In this document: piece by piece, positions 7,551 through 14,445 of the stretch
Layout: each line of letters begins with the position of its first letter
Position numbering within the stretch: the stretch's first letter is position 1
Translations under genes and position numbers: made by a program
The notes under the pieces: generated by a model
The model's database searches: none
Seen by the model: the letters and a program-made list of their open reading frames with translations, nothing else
Told to the model about the DNA's origin: nothing
Source of the DNA: Streptomyces sp. G-G2
GTDB taxonomy: Bacteria > Actinomycetota > Actinomycetes > Streptomycetales > Streptomycetaceae
NCBI RefSeq assembly: GCF_030063135.1
Contig: NZ_JASISO010000059.1
Coordinates: 1 to 39,438, forward strand
DNA: 39,438 nt
Direction of reading: 5' to 3'

Positions 7551-8934
7551 CACCGCCCTCGACCAGCTCAAGCGCTCCGGCCGGATCGTCGTCGTAGGCG
7601 CTTCCCTCGCCGGACTGCGCGCCGCCGAGACCATGCGGGAGAAGGGCTTCGCGGGCTCGCTGACCCTGATCGGCGACGAACCGCACGAGCCGTACGACCG
7701 CCCGCCCCTGTCCAAGGGGGTCCTGCTCGGCCACGCCGCCGCCGAACGCACCACCCTGCCCCGGCGCCGCGACCTCGACGCCGAGTGGCGCCTGGGCGTA
7801 CCGGCCGACGGCCTCGACATGGCAGCCCGTACGGTCCGGCTCGCCGACGGCGACGAAGTCCCCTACGACCGCCTGCTGATCGCCACCGGCGTACGCGCCC
7901 GGCCCTGGCCGAACGCGGCCGAGGGCGAACTCGCCGGGGTCTTCACCCTGCGCACCCGCGCCGACGGAGCGGCCCTGGCCCGGGCCCTGAACGCCAATCC
8001 CCGCCGGGTGCTGGTCATCGGCGCCGGATTCACCGGCTCCGAGATCGCCTCGGCGTGCCGCGAACGCGGCCTGGACGTCACCGTCGCCGAACGCGGCGAC
8101 GGCCCCCTCGTCGGCGCCCTGGGCGGGGTCATCGGAGCCGTCGCCGCCGAACTCCAGCGCGAGCACGGCGTCGACCTGCGCACCGGGATCATGGTGACCG
8201 GGCTGGAGGGCGACTCAGCCGGGCGCGTGCGCGCGGCCCACCTCTCCGACGGCACCACACTGGACTGCGACGTCGTGGTCGTATCGCTCGGCGCCCAGCG
8301 CAACACCGAGTGGCTGGCCGGTTCCGGACTCGGCGCGGGCCCACGCGGCATCGCCTGCGACGCGGGCTGCCGGGCCTTCGACATCCGCGGGATCGTCACC
8401 GACGACATCTACGTGGCGGGCGACGTGGCCCGCTCCCCGCACGCCCTCTTCGGCTACCAGTTCCTGTCCCTGGAGCACTGGGGCAACGCCGTCGTCCAGG
8501 CCGAGACCGCTGCCCACAACATGCTGAGCGAGAGCACCGACCGCCGCCCGCACCTGTGGGTGCCCGCGTTCTGGTCCTCCCAGTTCGGGGTGAACATCAA
8601 ATCCGTCGGTGTCCCCTCCATGGGCACCGAGATCATGATCGCCCAGGGCTCGCGCACCGAGCGCCGCTTCACCGGGGTCTACGGCTACCAGGGCCGGGTG
8701 ATCGGAGCGGTCACCTTCGACAACTCGCGCTGGCTGCAGTTCTACCAGCAGCAGATCGAGGCCACCGCGCCCTTCCCGCTGCCCTTCACCACGGTCGACC
8801 GCCGCCCCGACGGGCAGCGCCCGATCCCCGCCGACTTCCCGGACCCCTCCGTGCCCACGCACGGCCCGACCATCACCCTCAGCGGGTACTCACCGGCCGA
8901 CCGCCGGATGACGTTCACCCCCGCCGGGCACTGA
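7543..8934 (+). CDS. FAD-dependent ferredoxin reductase of the P450 operon
   Basis: A 463-residue flavoprotein of the putidaredoxin reductase type. Visible motifs are the N-terminal FAD loop IVVVGASLAGLRAAE (around 15-29), LIGDEPHEPYDRPPLSK, the second dinucleotide loop VLVIGAGFTGSEIAS for NAD(P)H, and DDIYVAGDVAR before the C-terminal reductase domain (HWGNAVVQAETAAHNML). The protein is about 50 residues longer than the usual ~400, with a Pro-rich tail after FPLPFTTVDRR. It overlaps the ferredoxin gene by 8 nt and ends 26 nt before the P450 gene. Expected role: NAD(P)H to FAD to ferredoxin to P450. Confidence 0.92.
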   Translation: MPDTALDQLKRSGRIVVVGASLAGLRAAETMREKGFAGSLTLIGDEPHEPYDRPPLSKGVLLGHAAAERTTLPRRRDLDAEWRLGVPADGLDMAARTVRLADGDEVPYDRLLIATGVRARPWPNAAEGELAGVFTLRTRADGAALARALNANPRRVLVIGAGFTGSEIASACRERGLDVTVAERGDGPLVGALGGVIGAVAAELQREHGVDLRTGIMVTGLEGDSAGRVRAAHLSDGTTLDCDVVVVSLGAQRNTEWLAGSGLGAGPRGIACDAGCRAFDIRGIVTDDIYVAGDVARSPHALFGYQFLSLEHWGNAVVQAETAAHNMLSESTDRRPHLWVPAFWSSQFGVNIKSVGVPSMGTEIMIAQGSRTERRFTGVYGYQGRVIGAVTFDNSRWLQFYQQQIEATAPFPLPFTTVDRRPDGQRPIPADFPDPSVPTHGPTITLSGYSPADRRMTFTPAGH

Positions 8935-8960
8935 CCCGCACGCCCCCCGGAGGACCCGCC

Positions 8961-10208
8961 ATGACCGACAGCACCCACGGCATCCTGAGTCAGATCCTGG
9001 ACTACGCGAACCGCGCCAATCCGTACCCGCTGTACGAGCGGCTGCGCGAGACCCCGGTCTTCCACGACGGGGAAGGGCCGTACGTCATCAGCACCTACTA
9101 CGACATCCAGAGCCTGCTGCACGACCCGCGGCTCAGCTCCGACTCCCGCAATCTGGCGGCGGGCTCCGGGGACCCGCTGGCCGGGAGCGAGGGCGAGGAG
9201 GCCACGGCCCTGCCGCCGAGCTTCCTGAAGCTGGACCCGCCGGAGCACGACCGGCTGCGCCGGATGACCAACCGGCCCTTCGGCCCGCCGCACTCCCCGC
9301 ACCGCGTCGACGGGATGCGGGACGGTCTGCGGGGCATCGTCACCGGGCTCATCGACAACCTCGGCGACACCGCGGAGATCGACCTGGTCGACCAGTTCGC
9401 GTACCCGTTCCCGGTGACGATGATCTGCCAGCTGCTGGGCGTACCCCGCGAGGACGAGGCCCGCTTCCACGTCTGGGCCGACACCCTCGCCGCGAGTCTG
9501 GACCCCGATCCCGACGCCGATTCCGCCGAACGCGAGCGCGCCACCCACGACTCCCGGATGGAACTCGGCATGTACCTGGCCGGGCTGATCGAGGAGCGGC
9601 GCAAGGCGCCCGGCGACGACATGCTCTCCCAACTGGCCGCGGGAAACGGCCCGGACGACTCCATGTCGACGATGGAGCTGCTCAGTACCGCCGCCCTGCT
9701 GCTGATCGCGGGCCACGAGACCACTGTGAACCTGATCACCAACGGGATGCTCACACTGCTGCGGAACCCCGACGTCCTCGGGCAGTTGCGGCGGGAGCCG
9801 GGGCTGGTCGTGCCCCTGGTCGAGGAACTGCTGCGGTTCGAGCCGCCGGTGCAGCTGCTGCCGCAGCGCACGCCGCTCGTCGACATCGAGGTCCGCGGGG
9901 TCACCATCCCCAAGGGCTCCTCGATGTGGCTGATCCTGGCCTCCGGCAACCGGGACCCCGCGCGCTTCAAGGATCCCGACCGCTTCGACCCGTACCGCAA
10001 GGACATCCAGCACCTGGGTCTCGGCAGCGGTGTCCACAGCTGCTTCGGCGCCCCGCTGGCACGGCTGGAGGCGCAGCTCGCGCTGAGCGAGCTGGCCCGG
10101 CGCCTGGAGAACCCGCGCCTCCTGGAGGACCCGCCGCCCTACCGGCAGAACGCGGTCCTGCGGGGTCCCCGGCACCTGCGGATCTCCTGCGACGGGATCC
10201 GCTCCTGA
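8961..10208 (+). CDS. Cytochrome P450 (class I, with own redox partners)
   Basis: A 415-residue soluble bacterial P450. The I-helix oxygen-binding motif AGHETT is at 250-255, the K-helix ExxR within VEELLRFEPP near 288-295, and the heme loop GLGSGVHSCFG has the thiolate Cys361. The Phe usual at the start of FxxGxxxCxG is Leu here, a tolerated variant. RBS CGGAGGA precedes the ATG at 8961. It is the last gene of a three-gene operon with ferredoxin and reductase, so the full NAD(P)H-dependent chain is encoded together. The substrate is not readable; no biosynthetic genes flank it. Confidence 0.95.
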   Translation: MTDSTHGILSQILDYANRANPYPLYERLRETPVFHDGEGPYVISTYYDIQSLLHDPRLSSDSRNLAAGSGDPLAGSEGEEATALPPSFLKLDPPEHDRLRRMTNRPFGPPHSPHRVDGMRDGLRGIVTGLIDNLGDTAEIDLVDQFAYPFPVTMICQLLGVPREDEARFHVWADTLAASLDPDPDADSAERERATHDSRMELGMYLAGLIEERRKAPGDDMLSQLAAGNGPDDSMSTMELLSTAALLLIAGHETTVNLITNGMLTLLRNPDVLGQLRREPGLVVPLVEELLRFEPPVQLLPQRTPLVDIEVRGVTIPKGSSMWLILASGNRDPARFKDPDRFDPYRKDIQHLGLGSGVHSCFGAPLARLEAQLALSELARRLENPRLLEDPPPYRQNAVLRGPRHLRISCDGIRS

Positions 10209-10305
10209 CGCCTCGACGTCCCTGACGTCCCCGAGAGCCCCGACGTTCCTGATGCCTCGGACACCCCTGACGCCCCTGACCCACGGCGCGGGGTGCGCCC
10301 GGGGC

Positions 10306-10941
10306 TCACGGGCCCCGCCAGATGTTGGCGAACGCGGCCTTCTCGATGTTCCGCCGCTGGCGTACGGCCTCCAGCTCCATCACCGCGTCGTTGACGACCG
10401 CCAGTACCGCCGTGACCTCGCTCGTCACCACCGCGTCACCGTCGCTGCCGTCGTCCGCGTCGCCTTCGTCCTCCCCGGACCGCCCGCCTCGGATCCCGAC
10501 GGCCGAGGCGAGGGCGGCGAGGACGGGCTCGTCCGCCTCCCAGCGGCTCAGGGCCCGGCGTCGGGCGGCCGAGTCGACCAGTTCCACGCGTGCGGGGCCG
10601 AAGGGCGAGCGCCGCCGTTCCCGGGTGAGCTGGCCGTCCCCTTCGAGGGCGCTCTGGTACGCGGCGGAGAGGTCGCGGCCCCTGCGCCACAACCAGTCCT
10701 CGACGCTTTCGTACGGAACGTCGCGGGCCAGTGCCGCCGACGCCTCGCCGAGCAGTTGGTCGTCCGACGCCGACCGTGCGCCGTCCGGCACGATGCGCTC
10801 GCCGTCCAGGGTGACGGTGTGCGCGCCGATGAGATCGATCAGCTCGGCGCCCGCGAGGGCGAGCGACAGGTCGCCCTGTCCCACGGAACGGTCCGGCCGC
10901 GGGTCCATGGCGATGATGAACAGGTCTTTCGCCGTGGTCAT
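10306..10941 (-). CDS. GPP34 (GOLPH3-like) family phosphoprotein
   Basis: A 211-residue soluble protein. It has the features of the bacterial GPP34 domain: DLSLALAGAELIDLIGAHTVTLDGERIVP near residues 24-54, repeated helices, and the RRRRALSRWEADEPVLAAL-like region. An acidic low-complexity insertion (GEDEGDADDGSDGD) lies near 158-171. In eukaryotes GOLPH3 binds phosphatidylinositol-4-phosphate; the bacterial role is unknown, though these genes are abundant in Streptomyces. The ATG at 10941 is preceded by AGGGGAG. It converges on the P450 operon. Confidence 0.85.
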   Translation of the reverse strand: MTTAKDLFIIAMDPRPDRSVGQGDLSLALAGAELIDLIGAHTVTLDGERIVPDGARSASDDQLLGEASAALARDVPYESVEDWLWRRGRDLSAAYQSALEGDGQLTRERRRSPFGPARVELVDSAARRRALSRWEADEPVLAALASAVGIRGGRSGEDEGDADDGSDGDAVVTSEVTAVLAVVNDAVMELEAVRQRRNIEKAAFANIWRGP

Positions 10942-11124
10942 GAACGGCTCCCCTCGGGGTCCCTCGCTCGGGATGGTGACAGAGCTACGTCGCACCCAGT
11001 ATCGCCCCCGCCCGGTGCGGGCGGGGGCGAACCGCGCGGCGTGCCGCTGGGCGTGCCGCCGGCTCCGCCGCCGGACCGCCTGAAGGGACCGGGTCGGCCG
11101 GCCGGTCGGGCGCGGCCTCCCGGA

Positions 11125-11844
11125 TCAGCGCCCGTCCGCTCCGACGCCGACCGGGTTCTGCGGGGCGGCGGACGGGCGGCGCGCCGCGATCTGGACCGCG
11201 GTGCCGAGGAGGAACCCGTAGACCGTCACCAGGCCGTGGCCGTTCTCCTGGGTGAACCACATGCCCAGGCCGAGTACGGGTGCCCCCAGGGCGAGCAGCA
11301 GCTCCTTGCGGCGCCCGGTGTCACGGGCCGCCGCGGCGCCCGCGGAGCGGACGGCGCGCAGCAGCAGGGCGGCCGAGAGGGTCGCGGCGAGGAAGTACGT
11401 CGCACCCGAACTTCCCGCGAAATTACGGGGGTCGGCGCTGCCGCCACTCTGACCGAAGAGGCTGTCGATGTGCTCCGGCAGCAGGATCCCCGCGGTGAAC
11501 AGCGCCAGCATGAGGGGGCCGCCCCAGAACCAGTCGTCGAGCGCCGCGACGGCGGCGAGCGTGGCGAGGTTCCACGCGCCGCCGAGGAGGCCGCCGTTCT
11601 GCATGAACACGGAGGTGACGACCCGCCACCAACCGTGCTGGGACGGATCGTTGTCGAAGAGCGCCATCGCGCCCGGGCAGACCAACTGCGTCAGGACTCC
11701 GGCGAGGGCGAGCGCGGTCAGCCCGACGGCCGCCCAGGGGACGCGCCGCCCGCGCAGGGTGTCCTGGCCGACCAGCGCCAGCCCGCCGTTGAACATCAGC
11801 ACCATCAATGCCGCAGTGGTCACGTTGAACAGCAGTGCGCCCAT
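11125..11844 (-). CDS. Rhomboid-like intramembrane protease candidate
   Basis: A 239-residue polytopic membrane protein with about six or seven hydrophobic segments. GWWRVVTSVFMQNGGLLGGAWN (71-92) resembles the rhomboid L1/TM2 region, and AGSSGATYF (143-151) carries a GxSG motif with candidate nucleophile Ser146. A candidate partner His203 lies in NGHGLVTVYGFLLG near the C-terminus. The usual FLH of TM2 is FMQ, and the spacing after His203 differs from HxxGxxxG, so activity is uncertain. The ATG at 11844 is preceded by AAGGGGGG. It is divergent from a TetR regulator with paired dyads in the spacer, so it is probably that regulator's target. Confidence 0.6.
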   Translation of the reverse strand: MGALLFNVTTAALMVLMFNGGLALVGQDTLRGRRVPWAAVGLTALALAGVLTQLVCPGAMALFDNDPSQHGWWRVVTSVFMQNGGLLGGAWNLATLAAVAALDDWFWGGPLMLALFTAGILLPEHIDSLFGQSGGSADPRNFAGSSGATYFLAATLSAALLLRAVRSAGAAAARDTGRRKELLLALGAPVLGLGMWFTQENGHGLVTVYGFLLGTAVQIAARRPSAAPQNPVGVGADGR

Positions 11845-11864
11845 CGTCACCACCCCCCTTCGAT

Positions 11865-11883
11865 ATTCGAACCCCGTTTGAAT
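11865..11883. promoter_or_regulatory. Candidate TetR operator 1
   Basis: ATTCGAAC-CCC-GTTTGAAT is a 19-bp dyad with 7 of 8 arm positions complementary. It lies about 20-40 bp upstream of the rhomboid-like start. It shares the layout TTCnAAC-N3-GTTnGAA with the second dyad at 11918, about 53 bp (five helical turns) away centre to centre. Confidence 0.6.
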
Positions 11884-11917
11884 CTGCGGACCAGACAGTA
11901 GCGCTGAGGGGCACATT

Positions 11918-11936
11918 ATTCAAACAGCGTTAGAAA
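11918..11936. promoter_or_regulatory. Candidate TetR operator 2
   Basis: ATTCAAAC-AGC-GTTAGAAA is a dyad whose inner arms TTCAAAC and GTTAGAA match at 6 of 7 positions. It sits about 20-40 bp before the TetR start codon, suited to autorepression. Confidence 0.6.
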
Positions 11937-11956
11937 ATTGTCGTAGGGTGAGGTCC

Positions 11957-12631
11957 ATGAAGCTGACCGCGGAACGGATCATCGACGCCGGAATGGCCGT
12001 GTTCGCCGAATCCGGATACCAGGGCCTGTCCATGCGCCGGGTCGCCGAGCGGCTCGACGCCCAGGCGGGCAGTCTCTACTACCACGTGCCGAGCAAGAGC
12101 GCCCTGATCCAGCTGATGGCGGACCGGGTGGCCCGGCAGGCGTACGAAGCGGGCAGTGTCGCGCTGAGCGCCCTGGACGCGGCGGGCGCAGTGGACGCGG
12201 CGGGCCGCGCGGCGGGCGGCCCGGCGGGCGCCGGGGTGGGCTGGCAGGCCCGGGTCGAGGCGCAGATGGTGACCCTGCGCCAGAGCGTGCGGCGCCATCC
12301 CGGCGGCGCGGTGGTGTTCGCCGACAGTCCCAAGGTGCTGAGCGCGGGGGCCCTTTCCCTGATGGAGCGCCTGCTGGAGACCCTGCGGGATGCCGACGTA
12401 CCCGAGGAGCACCGCGGCGCCGCCGCCGACGCGCTGCTCAGCCATGTCACCGGCTTCGTCCTGCAAGAGCAGAGCCGGCCGCCCGCCGTCGCCGTCACCC
12501 CGGAGGAGGCGGCCTCGCTCCACGCACGCTTCCCGCTGACCGTGGCCGCCGCCGCGCACGACGAGGACGAGCAGTTCCTGCGCGGCGTCCGCCTGCTCTG
12601 CGCGGGCATCGAGACGCTGAGGACGGCCTGA
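11957..12631 (+). CDS. TetR/AcrR-family transcriptional regulator
   Basis: A 224-residue regulator. The N-terminal HTH covers LTAERIIDAGMAVFAESGYQ, then LSMRRVAERLDAQAGSLYYHV (recognition helix) and KSALIQLMADRV, typical of classical TetR. The C-terminal ~170 residues are the ligand and dimer domain, with a small Gly/Ala-rich insertion near 75-95. The ATG at 11957 is used; GTG at 11948 would add three residues. The gene is divergent from the rhomboid-like gene, and the two dyads between them suggest repression of both. The inducer is unknown. Confidence 0.9.
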   Translation: MKLTAERIIDAGMAVFAESGYQGLSMRRVAERLDAQAGSLYYHVPSKSALIQLMADRVARQAYEAGSVALSALDAAGAVDAAGRAAGGPAGAGVGWQARVEAQMVTLRQSVRRHPGGAVVFADSPKVLSAGALSLMERLLETLRDADVPEEHRGAAADALLSHVTGFVLQEQSRPPAVAVTPEEAASLHARFPLTVAAAAHDEDEQFLRGVRLLCAGIETLRTA

Positions 12632-12654
12632 AGTGGATCTGGTCGACCCGGGCA

Positions 12655-12691
12655 GGGGTGGACGCCGACCGGGCCGGGCGCCGTCCACCCC
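12655..12691. terminator. Bidirectional terminator-like hairpin
   Basis: GGGGTGGACG at 12655-12664 and CGTCCACCCC at 12682-12691 form a perfect 10-bp stem with a 17-nt GC-rich loop. It begins 24 nt after the TetR stop and lies before the end of the convergent EF-hand gene. Confidence 0.6.
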
Positions 12692-12771
12692 CGCTCCGCG
12701 GGCCGCGGGCCCCGGTGGCCTGCCCCTCGTGGCGCCTTGCCCGCGCCGTCACCGCCGTGGGGCGCGAGACC

Positions 12772-13312
12772 TCATTGCGCGGGGAGTCGGCCGCAGAGCA
12801 GGTTGCCGGGCTCCGCCGGGTCGTCGCTGATCCAGAACTGGCGCCACAGCAAGGCGAATTCCTCGCGGCTGAGGTGACCGTCGCCGTTCAGGTCGAGCAG
12901 TTCGAAGACGCCCGTCATGTCAACAGGGCGCCCGTTCCGTCTCGACGAGCCTGTGGTGTTCCTCCGGGGAGATGACGCCGTCGCCATTGGAGTCCACGGC
13001 GTCGAAGACCGTGTAGGCGGTCGCCGTCACCTCCGCGACCATGGCGGGCAGCCTGTCGACGAGGGAGAGCAACTCGCCCATGTCGACCGCGCCGTCCCCG
13101 TTGGCGTCCCCGGCCTCCAGCAGGGCCGCCCACCAGCCCATCAGCAGGACCTCCACCCGCGCCCGCAGCTCCGTACCCGGCCCCACCCCCGGCAGTCGCC
13201 CCCACCGGGCGACGAGCGCCGCGAAGTCCTCCTGGCGCAGATAGCCGTCACCGTCCGCGTCGAACGCGGCGAACATCCCCCTGAGCTTGCGCTCCTGAAA
13301 CGCACGGGCCAT
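12772..13312 (-). pseudogene. Calerythrin-like EF-hand protein with a frameshift
   Basis: The conceptual product is an EF-hand calcium-binding protein of about 180 residues with four loops. The first is DADGDGYLRQED, the second DANGDGAVDMGE and the third DSNGDGVISPEE, all in the frame starting at 13312. That frame stops at 12920 (ERAPC*). The fourth hand, DLNGDGHLSREE, and the tail continue in another frame ending at 12772. Removing one base near 12925-12930 would join ERAP to VDMTGVFELLD. With the break, the product lacks the fourth EF-hand. The start at 13312 is ATG after an AAGGAGG-like site. This may be true truncation or a sequencing error. Confidence 0.75.
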
Positions 13313-13350
13313 GAGCGGCCTCCTTCGACGCCGAACCGAACCGTGAGCCG

Positions 13351-13377
13351 CCGTACGACCGTCCTACGGTCGTACGG
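13351..13377. promoter_or_regulatory. Perfect 12-bp inverted repeat upstream of divergent genes
   Basis: CCGTACGACCGT and ACGGTCGTACGG are exact complements separated by 3 nt. The dyad is 39 bp upstream of the EF-hand start and about 100 bp upstream of the gene at 13476. A further GCCGCC/GGCGGC pairing outside extends it with one bulge. It may be an operator for a dimeric regulator or a 5' leader hairpin of the EF-hand transcript. Confidence 0.55.
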
Positions 13378-13475
13378 GCGGCGCGTCACTGTAGGTCGGA
13401 CCGAGGGCCCGCCCCCACGGGCACATGTGCGCGAACCGTCACCCCGTTGTCGGTGGTGGCTGAGAGTCTGGACGC

Positions 13476-13781
13476 ATGGACAGGGATGAGGAACTGATGC
13501 GCGGCCGGGTCTACGGCCAGGACCACGACGACCCCCGTCAGGGCCCCCGGCCGGGACGGACCTATGCGGAACTGGTCGGCGGCCCGCTCGACGGGCTGCT
13601 GCTCGACATCACCGGCTGGACAGCGGACAGGACGGACACCGGTGTCGCCCTCCAGACGGAGCTGGGACAGTTCGGCGCCGGAGGCCGCGCGATGTACGAC
13701 CCGCGCCCCGTCGACCCGCTCGCGCGCGACCCGCGTCCGGGCGTCCGGCGCCGCTTCGACTGGTCCGGCGACACCCCCTGA
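13476..13781 (+). CDS. Conserved hypothetical protein
   Basis: A 101-residue soluble protein. The centre reads TYAELVGGPLDGLLLDITGW and ALQTELGQFGAGGRAMYDPR, and the end RRRFDWSGDTP. The GGPLDG segment recalls small Streptomyces proteins of unknown function. There is no signal peptide, membrane segment or catalytic motif. The ATG at 13476 opens the frame. It is divergent from the EF-hand gene across a strong inverted repeat. Confidence 0.7.
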   Translation: MDRDEELMRGRVYGQDHDDPRQGPRPGRTYAELVGGPLDGLLLDITGWTADRTDTGVALQTELGQFGAGGRAMYDPRPVDPLARDPRPGVRRRFDWSGDTP

Positions 13782-13830
13782 CCGCCGCCCCAACACCCGC
13801 CCGCCCCAACCCCGCCCGCCCCGGCATCCG

Positions 13831-13866
13831 GCCGCCCGCCCCCCAGCACTTGATCCGGCGGGCGGC
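13831..13866 (+). terminator. Strong GC hairpin between two hypothetical genes
   Basis: GCCGCCCGCC at 13831-13840 and GGCGGGCGGC at 13857-13866 are perfectly complementary with a 16-nt loop. It lies 50 nt after one gene and 30 nt before the next, so it could terminate the first or control the second. Confidence 0.5.
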
Positions 13867-13895
13867 ATCCTCGAACAGCCCGATCGGAGACCCCG

Positions 13896-14384
13896 GTGAA
13901 CCTGGACCTGACCCTCGACCCGCCCAACGGCGTGGGCCCCCTGCGCCTCGGCATGACCTTCGACGAGGCGCGGGCGGCCGTACTCCCGTGGGGCGAGCTC
14001 CGGGTGATCGGGCCACGCCAGGGCAGGCCCGCGCGGCGGGCCGCGGGTACCTTCGACGGCATCGGCCACACCGCCTTCTTCGACGAACGCGGGCACCTGG
14101 ACGCCGTCGAGCTGTGGTGGCCCGGTGAGGGACGGGTGACGGCCACCCGGGTCCTGTTCGCCGGTCACGACGTGTTCGGGGACCCGGCCGAGGTCGTCCT
14201 CGACGCGGTGCGCGAGCGCGGCTGGACCGTGACGGCCCCGGACAGCCAGAGTCTGGTCGTGCCCGGCGTCTCGCTCGGCTTCACCCGCCAGACCTCGCAA
14301 CGGGTCCCGCGCGACGCGAACGGGCGCCCCGTCTCCTTCACGTCCGTGCTCGTCGCCGGGGAGGGGTACTACCACGGGCTGTAG
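13896..14384 (+). CDS. Hypothetical protein
   Basis: A 162-residue soluble protein, starting at GTG 13896 with CGGAGA about 6 nt upstream. It opens with LDLTLDPPNGVGPLRLGMTFDEA; the GPLRLGMT phrase recurs in small actinobacterial proteins that measure or compare values, but no function is known to me. Beta-rich segments such as GIGHTAFFDERGHLDAVELW follow. No signal, membrane or catalytic motif is seen. It precedes the CYP152 gene by about 60 nt on the same strand. Confidence 0.7.
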   Translation: MNLDLTLDPPNGVGPLRLGMTFDEARAAVLPWGELRVIGPRQGRPARRAAGTFDGIGHTAFFDERGHLDAVELWWPGEGRVTATRVLFAGHDVFGDPAEVVLDAVRERGWTVTAPDSQSLVVPGVSLGFTRQTSQRVPRDANGRPVSFTSVLVAGEGYYHGL

Positions 14385-14445
14385 GCGCGGGGCCGTCGGC
14401 GACGTACGGGCCGCCGCCGAACGGGGACCGACGGCCCCGAGCCCG

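Noticed and set aside
10206..10280. Recurrent CTGACG-like words after the P450 gene
   Set aside because: The units are degenerate and unevenly spaced; likely compositional.
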